A stretch of DNA of 64,000 nt, from NCBI GenBank assembly GCA_016295355.1, contig JAEDLK010000001.1, forward strand, positions 1-64,000. The letters run 5' to 3'. The DNA comes from Clostridiaceae bacterium (GTDB taxonomy: Bacteria > Bacillota > Clostridia > Oscillospirales > Acutalibacteraceae). Shown here in pieces: positions 58,414 to 64,000 of this stretch. Below the pieces are notes generated by a model. The model saw only the letters and a list, made by a program, of their open reading frames with translations, was not told the DNA's origin and did no database searches. Positions within the stretch are counted from its first letter, which is position 1; each line of letters opens with the position of its first letter. The translations under genes and the position numbers were made by a program.

Positions 58414-58691
58414 CCGCTACATTTCGGGCGGTTGCGGAATGAAACGGTTTATGGATATGAAGCTCCTTGGTGAGAACATGATATATGACAAAGAAACCCT
58501 CATGTCCATGCTGAAGGCCGCAGGGATTGACACATTCTTTGAAAAGGCGGTCTTACTCTCGGATATTTGGTTGGGCGAAAGGAAGTATGCCCCCCTTTAT
58601 GCCGGACTTTGAGAAGTATGTTCTAAAAGACGGCGTTTACGGTACCGTCAAGAACAGGGTTCGGTCAACCCAATTAGATCGCGGCAGATAA
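58411..58691 (+). pseudogene. C-terminal remnant of a nucleotidyltransferase-like gene (PF14907-like)
   Basis: Starting where the FAD gene ends, the frame reads SGGCGMKRFMDMKLL and AGIDTFFEKAVLLSDIWLGE. It then shifts at a run of six Cs (58590-58595) and continues in another frame as FMPDFEKYVLKDGVYG and TVKNRVRS to TAA 58691. This pattern recalls the C-terminal part of uncharacterised nucleotidyltransferases found in polysaccharide loci. There is no start, and the N-terminal part is missing. From 58692 to 58993 only decayed sequence is seen. Confidence 0.5.
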
Positions 58692-58993
58692 AGACATTCG
58701 TGACACACATTTTTCCATATATATTGCGCTTTTCGAAAGAGGCGCACCGGGAATCGAAACTTCAAACCGAGACAAACCAAGAGGACATTGATAAAACACA
58801 ACCGCTGATGAAAGGTCTTGGCCGATAACGGTATTGCTCTATACTGTTTCATCCATAATCATACATAATAACGACAAATTGCATGGGCTGTATTCTGTTA
58901 AGCAGAAGACGGCCCATGCGTTCATCTTTTAACAATATCGCTTAAATCATCGCTCTTTTTTCACGATAATCCGCATAAATTCGTTCAAATTAA

Positions 58994-59022
58994 TTGACAA
59001 AGTGTTCATTTTAATATAAAAT
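58994..59022 (+). promoter_or_regulatory. Promoter for the phosphonate operon
   Basis: TTGACA and TAAAAT with a 17-base spacer, about 100 bases before the first gene. Confidence 0.75.
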
Positions 59023-59121
59023 TAAATAGAACTTGAACATTATCAAAGAGAAAATCATTCTATACCGTAACCTTTTTGGCTCACAAAAGAACGTTATTAC
59101 CGTAAGAACGGAGGAACCATT

Positions 59122-60018
59122 ATGGTAGAATTAACCAGAAAGCAATTTGACATTCTTTCGATTTTGGCAACCGCAAAGACAAAATTAAGCCAACGCCAGT
59201 TAGAAGAAAAGTGCGGACACAGTTTAGGCACGGTCAATAAGGCCATCAAAGATTTCACCGATTGGGGCTATGTACAGGACGGGGAAATCACCAATGAGGG
59301 GTATCAAGCGCTCGAACCGTACAGGGCCAAGAGAGCCATCTTCATTGCCGCCGGATTCGGCAGTCGTTTGGTTCCTGTTACGCTCAACACGCCCAAGCCT
59401 CTTGTCCGGGTAAACGGCCAACGCATGATTGATTCCCTGATTGATGCCTGCTTGAACGCCGGCATTGACGAAATCTATATTGTTCGAGGTTATTTGGCCG
59501 AACAATTCGATCAACTCCTATACAAATACCCCATGATTAAGTTTCTTGAAAATACTTCATACAACGAATCAAACAACATTTCATCGGCAATGTGTGCCAG
59601 ATATTTGCTTCAAAACGCATATGTGCTTGAATCTGATTTAATAATCAACAACCCTGACATTATTACAAAATACCATTATACTTCCAATGTATTGGGCATC
59701 TATAAGGATCGCTCCGACGATTGGGTGCTGACCGTCGACAAGGATGGCTATGTTACAGAAGAAAAAGTCGGTGGTTTGAACTGCTATCAAATGATTGGTA
59801 TCTATTATTGGAATGCTTGTGACGGTGCCAGGCTTGCCGGCGACTTACAGGATGCCTATATGGCTCCCGGCGGAAAAGAGCGTTATTGGGAAACGGTTCC
59901 AAACCAAGCCTATAAAGGAAAATATAAGGTTTATGTTAGAAAGTGCACAGAAAAAGACATTATTGAAATTGATACCTTCAGAGAGTTAAAAGCGATTGAT
60001 AAAACCTATGATATTTAA
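59122..60018 (+). CDS. Winged-helix domain fused to LicC/PntC-like nucleotidyltransferase
   Basis: A 298-residue protein. Residues 1-65 form a MarR-like winged helix (KTKLSQRQLEEKCGHSLGTV). Residues 70-298 form a GT-A nucleotidyltransferase (IFIAAGFGSRLVPVTLNTPK, VNGQRMIDSLI, VLESDLIINN) like choline-phosphate cytidylyltransferase LicC. In this operon the likely reaction is CTP plus 2-aminoethylphosphonate to CMP-aminoethylphosphonate. The 3' end overlaps the frame of phnW, whose true start is 20 bases downstream. The HTH part may bind DNA or only dimerise. Confidence 0.82.
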   Translation: MVELTRKQFDILSILATAKTKLSQRQLEEKCGHSLGTVNKAIKDFTDWGYVQDGEITNEGYQALEPYRAKRAIFIAAGFGSRLVPVTLNTPKPLVRVNGQRMIDSLIDACLNAGIDEIYIVRGYLAEQFDQLLYKYPMIKFLENTSYNESNNISSAMCARYLLQNAYVLESDLIINNPDIITKYHYTSNVLGIYKDRSDDWVLTVDKDGYVTEEKVGGLNCYQMIGIYYWNACDGARLAGDLQDAYMAPGGKERYWETVPNQAYKGKYKVYVRKCTEKDIIEIDTFRELKAIDKTYDI

Positions 60019-60037
60019 TGATGAAGGAGTATTGGAT

Positions 60038-61171
60038 ATGGAATCTATCAAAAGAAATATACTGTTAAACCCCGGTCCGTCAACCACCACCGACACGGTA
60101 AAGCTCGCTCAGGTTGTCGAGGATATCTGCCCTCGCGAAAAGGAATTCAGCGGTTTGATGAAAAGTCTAAGAGAAGATCTTGTCAAAATCGTTCACGGAG
60201 ATTCAAACAAATACACAAGCGTTTTGTTTTGCGGTTCGGGAACCATCAATATCGATGTTTGTCTAAACAGCCTGTTACCTGACGGGAAAAAGATATTAGT
60301 CGTCAACAATGGGGCTTATTCAACCCGCGCTGTGGAAATATGTCAGTATTACGGACTCCCTCATATTGATCTTCGCTTTCCGGTCGACCAAAGACCCGAT
60401 CTTTCAATCGTCGAAGAAACCCTGAAAAACAATCCGGATATTGCTCTGGTTCACACAACACATAACGAAACGGGAACCGGCATACTGAATCCCATCCGCG
60501 AAATCGGAGCATTGGCCCATCGTTACGGCGCCGTTTTCACGGTGGATACGACCAGCACTTATGCCATGCGGCCCATCCATATTGAAGAGGATCATATTGA
60601 TTTCTGCATGGCCTCGGCGCAAAAAGGCTTAATGGCTTTTACTGGGCTTAGCTTTATTGTCGGCAACAAAAGGATCATTGAACAGTCTGCCGATTACCCG
60701 AAGCGTTCTTATTATTGCAATCTCTTCCTGCAATATGACTTTTTTGAGAAAACGGGTGAAATGCACTTTACACCTCCCGTGCAAACGATTTATGCTACCC
60801 TTCAGGCCCTCAAGGAATACTGGGCCGAGGGGGAGGAGGCTAAATGGGCCCGTCACACCCGCGTCTTCAATGCCATCAATGCCGGACTGGACGAGCTCGG
60901 CTTTCGTCAGGTCATCAAACCCGAATGGCGAACCGGTCTTGTCTCTTCTGCCATTTACCCGGACGATCCGAATTGGAACTTTGAGGCGGTTCATGATTAT
61001 TGCTACGAGCGCGGTTTTACCATTTATCCGGGAAAAATAAGCACAACCAACACCTTTCGCCTTTGTGCATTAGGTGCTATTGACGAAAAAGATATTCAAG
61101 ACTTTTTTGTTGTTTTTAAGGAAGCGCTGGCCACATTGGGTGTTCAAACACCCGTAATCTATTATACTTGA
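60038..61171 (+). CDS. phnW: 2-aminoethylphosphonate-pyruvate transaminase
   Basis: PLP enzyme interconverting phosphonoacetaldehyde and 2-aminoethylphosphonate (2-AEP). The 377-residue protein has the N-terminal LLNPGPSTTTDTVKLAQ, TTHNETGTGILNP and the PLP lysine K196 in MASAQKGLMAF. In the biosynthetic direction it makes 2-AEP, and the neighbours (PEP mutase and decarboxylase) support that direction. The start is ATG 60038 with AAGGAGT seven bases upstream; an in-frame ATG 14 codons earlier lies inside the preceding gene. Confidence 0.94.
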   Translation: MESIKRNILLNPGPSTTTDTVKLAQVVEDICPREKEFSGLMKSLREDLVKIVHGDSNKYTSVLFCGSGTINIDVCLNSLLPDGKKILVVNNGAYSTRAVEICQYYGLPHIDLRFPVDQRPDLSIVEETLKNNPDIALVHTTHNETGTGILNPIREIGALAHRYGAVFTVDTTSTYAMRPIHIEEDHIDFCMASAQKGLMAFTGLSFIVGNKRIIEQSADYPKRSYYCNLFLQYDFFEKTGEMHFTPPVQTIYATLQALKEYWAEGEEAKWARHTRVFNAINAGLDELGFRQVIKPEWRTGLVSSAIYPDDPNWNFEAVHDYCYERGFTIYPGKISTTNTFRLCALGAIDEKDIQDFFVVFKEALATLGVQTPVIYYT

Positions 61172-61184
61172 AAGAGAGATCAAC

Positions 61185-62480
61185 ATGAAAACTGTCTATA
61201 CTTGCTTTTGCACAGATGTCATTCACGACGGTCATCTTAATATCATTGAAAAAGCCCGCAAAAAAGGAAAAGTCATTGTCGGTTGTCTCTCTGACGAAGC
61301 GCTGATTCGATACAACAAATTCCCGACCATCAGTCAAAACGAAAGAATCCGTCTTTACGAAAGTCTTGACGGCGTACAGGAGGTCATCGTTCAAAACGAT
61401 ATGTTCTACGACGATGTGATTGAACAGCTCAAACCGGATTATGTCCTGCACGGCGACAACTGGAAGGAAGGGCCGGAAAAAGCTATTCGAAATCATGTCG
61501 AAGCGCTGGTCAAAGCCTATGGGGGCGAATTGATTGATGTCCCCTACACCTACAACGAAACGGTTAAAAAAATCGATTTGCAGCTCCGTGAAAAGTTGGC
61601 TATGCCGGAATACAGAAGAAAACGCTTGCGCCAGTTAATTTCCATGACACCCATTGTAAAAGTGATGGAAGCGCACAGCGGACTTACGGGTTTAATTGTG
61701 GAAAAAACCGTTGTGGAACACGACGGCACACTGGATCAATTCGACGCCATGTGGGTGTCGAGTCTCTGTGACAGTACAGCCAAAGGAAAACCCGATATTG
61801 AACTGGTTGATATGACCAGTCGCTTTCGTACGATTGACGACATCATGGAAGTGACAACCAAACCCATTATTTTTGACGGTGACACCGGCGGCCTAACCGA
61901 ACATTTTGTGTATACCGTAAGAAGCTTAGAGCGTATGGGCGTCAGCGCTGTCATTATCGAGGATAAAAAGGGGCTGAAAAAAAACAGCCTTTTTGGAACA
62001 GAGGTTCAGCAAACGCAGGCAACCATTGAGGAATTCAGTGCCAAAATCGCTGCCGGAAAGCACGCCCAGCTTACCGATGATTTTATGATTATTGCCAGAA
62101 TCGAAAGCTTGATTCTCGAACAAGGCATGGAGGATGCTCTCCAAAGAGCAAAGGCCTTTGTAAAAGCCGGTGCCGACGGCATTATGATTCACAGCCGCAA
62201 AAAAGATCCGGCCGAGATCATCGAGTTTTGTGATCGATTCAGAAAAGAAGACAAAGCCACCCCTATTGTCGTTGTGCCATCCAGTTTTAACGTGATTACA
62301 GAGGAAGAATTAGCGGAGCACGGCGTCAATATTGTTATCTATGCCAATCAACTGACCAGATCTGCCTTCCCGGCTATGCAGCAGACAGCCGTCGATATTC
62401 TTAAGTATCATCGTGCCAAGGAAGTGGATGATCGTCTGATGCCGATAAAGAATATTATTACCTTAATTGATGAGCTGTAA
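61185..62480 (+). CDS. pepM: Phosphoenolpyruvate mutase with N-terminal cytidylyltransferase-like domain
   Basis: Forms the C-P bond by converting PEP to phosphonopyruvate. Residues 150-431 are the isocitrate-lyase-like mutase core with DGDTGG and the hallmark EDKKGLKKNS at 259-268. Residues 1-140 form a nucleotidyltransferase-fold domain with HDGH at 14-17, like glycerol-3-phosphate or ethanolamine-phosphate cytidylyltransferase. However, the second catalytic signature RTEGIST is replaced by YTYNETV, so activity of this domain is doubtful. It follows phnW by 13 bases. Confidence 0.93.
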   Translation: MKTVYTCFCTDVIHDGHLNIIEKARKKGKVIVGCLSDEALIRYNKFPTISQNERIRLYESLDGVQEVIVQNDMFYDDVIEQLKPDYVLHGDNWKEGPEKAIRNHVEALVKAYGGELIDVPYTYNETVKKIDLQLREKLAMPEYRRKRLRQLISMTPIVKVMEAHSGLTGLIVEKTVVEHDGTLDQFDAMWVSSLCDSTAKGKPDIELVDMTSRFRTIDDIMEVTTKPIIFDGDTGGLTEHFVYTVRSLERMGVSAVIIEDKKGLKKNSLFGTEVQQTQATIEEFSAKIAAGKHAQLTDDFMIIARIESLILEQGMEDALQRAKAFVKAGADGIMIHSRKKDPAEIIEFCDRFRKEDKATPIVVVPSSFNVITEEELAEHGVNIVIYANQLTRSAFPAMQQTAVDILKYHRAKEVDDRLMPIKNIITLIDEL

Positions 62481-62510
62481 AATAATAGTATTAGAAAAGG
62501 AAGCATTTGT

Positions 62511-63635
62511 ATGAAAGTTGACAAACTGATGGAGCTGATAGGTTCGGACTTCTACACCGGCGTTCCGGATTCACAGTTAAAAGCACTGTGTAATTGTCTG
62601 ATTCACAAATACGGAATAGATCCGCACCATCATATCATTGCCGCCAACGAAGGAAATTGTGCAGCTTTAGCTGCCGGTTATCATTTGGCAACCGGGAAGA
62701 TCCCCGTTGTATATATGCAGAACAGCGGTGAAGGAAATATTATCAATCCGGTAGCAAGTTTATTAAACGATAAAGTATATGCCATACCCGTGATTTTTAT
62801 CATCGGGTGGCGTGGAGAGCCCGGCGTTCATGACGAACCGCAACACATTTATCAAGGTGAGGTAACCGTCACATTACTGAAGGATATGGGTGTTGCTTCC
62901 TTTGTGATCGGCCAAGACACAACCGATGCTGAGGTAGCCGATAAAATGGCCGAATTCCGGCAACTTTTAAGTCAGGGCAAAGATGTTGCCTTTGTCATTC
63001 GCAAAGGTGCCTTAACCGATGCTCCTGAGGTTGAATACCGAAATGACAACCGTATGATGCGCGAGGAAATCATTCGCCACATTGTCAAAGCCAGCAAGGA
63101 AGATCCTGTTATCAGCACCACGGGCAAGGCCAGTCGCGAGCTGTTTGAAATAAGAACCGCTGACAAGCAGAGCCATCAATACGATTTTTTAACCGTCGGC
63201 TCCATGGGTCACAGTTCTTCTGTTGCCTTAGGTGTGGCTCTTCATAAACCGCAACAGAAAATTTGGTGCATCGACGGTGACGGTGCCGTGCTGATGCACA
63301 TGGGCTCCATGGCGGTGATGGGAGCGAACAAGCCGAACAACCTGGTTCATATTGTTATTAACAACGGTGCACACGAGACTGTGGGCGGTATGCCTACCGT
63401 AGCCAGTCAAATTGACCTTGTTGCCATAGCAAAAGCATGCGGATACCCTTATGCCGTTTGCGTAAACACCTATGACGATTTGGATAAAGAGCTCAACATA
63501 GTAAAAGAAAAAAATGCATTATGCTTTCTGGAAATTAAGTGTTCCATCGGTGCCCGGGAGGATTTAGGCCGCCCTACTTCTTCGGCCCTTGAAAACAAGC
63601 AAAACTTTATGGAATATTTGAAAACGCTTGGGTAG
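62511..63635 (+). CDS. ppd: Phosphonopyruvate decarboxylase
   Basis: Thiamine-diphosphate enzyme that decarboxylates phosphonopyruvate to phosphonoacetaldehyde and so pulls the unfavourable mutase reaction forward. The 374 residues keep the ThDP-activating Glu (E47 in AANEGNCAALAAGYH) and the metal/ThDP site WCIDGDGAVLMHMG, followed by VINNGAHETVGG. It follows pepM by 30 bases. Together with pepM and phnW it completes the three-step route from PEP to 2-AEP. Confidence 0.95.
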   Translation: MKVDKLMELIGSDFYTGVPDSQLKALCNCLIHKYGIDPHHHIIAANEGNCAALAAGYHLATGKIPVVYMQNSGEGNIINPVASLLNDKVYAIPVIFIIGWRGEPGVHDEPQHIYQGEVTVTLLKDMGVASFVIGQDTTDAEVADKMAEFRQLLSQGKDVAFVIRKGALTDAPEVEYRNDNRMMREEIIRHIVKASKEDPVISTTGKASRELFEIRTADKQSHQYDFLTVGSMGHSSSVALGVALHKPQQKIWCIDGDGAVLMHMGSMAVMGANKPNNLVHIVINNGAHETVGGMPTVASQIDLVAIAKACGYPYAVCVNTYDDLDKELNIVKEKNALCFLEIKCSIGAREDLGRPTSSALENKQNFMEYLKTLG

Positions 63636-63751
63636 CAAATGCGCCATATACTGTTTGACAGGGTTTCTTGCGGCAGAAAGAACAACCTGTTGCGTCGTGA
63701 GAAACGCAATCAGCGGCATAAACAAACAATGGTAAAAGGGGGACATGACTA

Positions 63752-64000
63752 TGGGGATTGAAAACTATGGATGCAATGAAATCGCCATATTGATGGCAGC
63801 AGGACTGGGAACAAGAATGGCTCCGTTGACAGAAAAAACACCGAAGCCACTCGTAAAGGTTTTCGGCAAATCCATGATAGAAACGATTATCGACGCCCTG
63901 CAAAAGCGTGGCGTTAAGCACATCTATGTCGTGGTCGGTTATTTGAAAGAACAGTTTGATTTTTTAGTGAACAAGTATGATCATTTGTCGTTAATTGAGA
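63752..64000 (+). CDS. Second LicC-like nucleotidyltransferase (cut by window end)
   Basis: The first 83 codons read to the window edge without a stop. The sequence EIAILMAAGLGTRMAPLTEK is the GT-A nucleotide loop, and FGKSMIETIIDALQKRGVKH follows as in LicC. It resembles the nucleotidyltransferase half of the gene at 59122 but has no winged-helix part. Start ATG 63752 is 8 bases after a GGGGG stretch. It could activate 2-AEP or a second headgroup such as choline, or make an NDP-sugar. Confidence 0.8.

Noticed and set aside
1..64000. CRISPR array, prophage or integrase module
   Set aside because: No regularly spaced direct repeats, no phage structural genes and no integrase were found on either strand.

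Overview
The window looks like a chromosomal segment of a mid-GC, spore-forming Firmicute of the Clostridia, most like the Ruminococcaceae/Oscillospirales. The grounds are SpoVT, the Clostridia-style rimP-nusA-rnpM-ylxQ-infB-rbfA-nrnA-truB-ribF operon, zinc-type ribosomal proteins L28 and L32, sigma-A promoters with TTGACA/TATAAT-like boxes, and several cohesin/dockerin surface proteins. All calls come from reading the sequence and translations by eye; no database search was run.

Layout. 1-7.2 kb (mostly minus strand): plsY, der, a PDZ/radical-SAM DUF512 protein, rpmF and yceD, a CofE-like ligase, a cytoplasmic GH30 glycosidase and a small P-loop protein. 7.2-13.2 kb: pgi, a D,D-carboxypeptidase, a LUD protein, mnmA, a flavin reductase and an AraC regulator. 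13.3-17 kb: a four-gene plus-strand cluster (TIM-barrel-like protein, SIS protein, unknown protein, Gfo/Idh/MocA oxidoreductase) divergent from the AraC gene, probably a sugar pathway. 17-24.5 kb: a 3D-domain wall protein, a PyrR-attenuated pyrR-uraA unit, rplM-rpsI, a wrecked IS3-family element, a dCMP deaminase, a HAD phosphatase and rpmB.

24.5-36.7 kb is a surface region on the minus strand. Dockerin-bearing proteins (transglutaminase-like, GLUG-repeat, two cohesin-plus-dockerin) and two membrane- or wall-anchored cohesin-like proteins surround a dTDP-rhamnose cluster (rfbC, rfbB, rfbD and a GT2 glycosyltransferase; rfbA is absent). 36.9-44.7 kb: a class II aldolase, a sugar nucleotidyltransferase, an initiating sugar-phosphate transferase with a long leader, an Mrp/NBP35 ATPase, an esterase pseudogene and a RodA/FtsW protein. 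44.8-53.3 kb: the translation/transcription operon, then spoVT.

53.3-57 kb is visibly AT-rich and looks acquired. A Big2/LRR lipoprotein, a Fic protein and a small membrane protein are separated by truncated copies of the 5' end of spoVT. 57-64 kb holds an FAD oxidoreductase, a decayed nucleotidyltransferase fragment and a phosphonate locus (wHTH-nucleotidyltransferase, phnW, PEP mutase fused to a cytidylyltransferase-like domain, phosphonopyruvate decarboxylase, second nucleotidyltransferase). This locus should make 2-aminoethylphosphonate and activate it with CTP for attachment to a surface glycan or lipid.

The most notable structure outside genes is a 180-205 bp non-autonomous mobile repeat in three copies. 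One sits inside the esterase gene with a 5-bp target duplication, and removing it restores the reading frame exactly. Also notable are the ladder of spoVT 5' ends, a PyrR attenuator with all pairing segments visible, and a terminator-like hairpin in the rimP-nusA leader.
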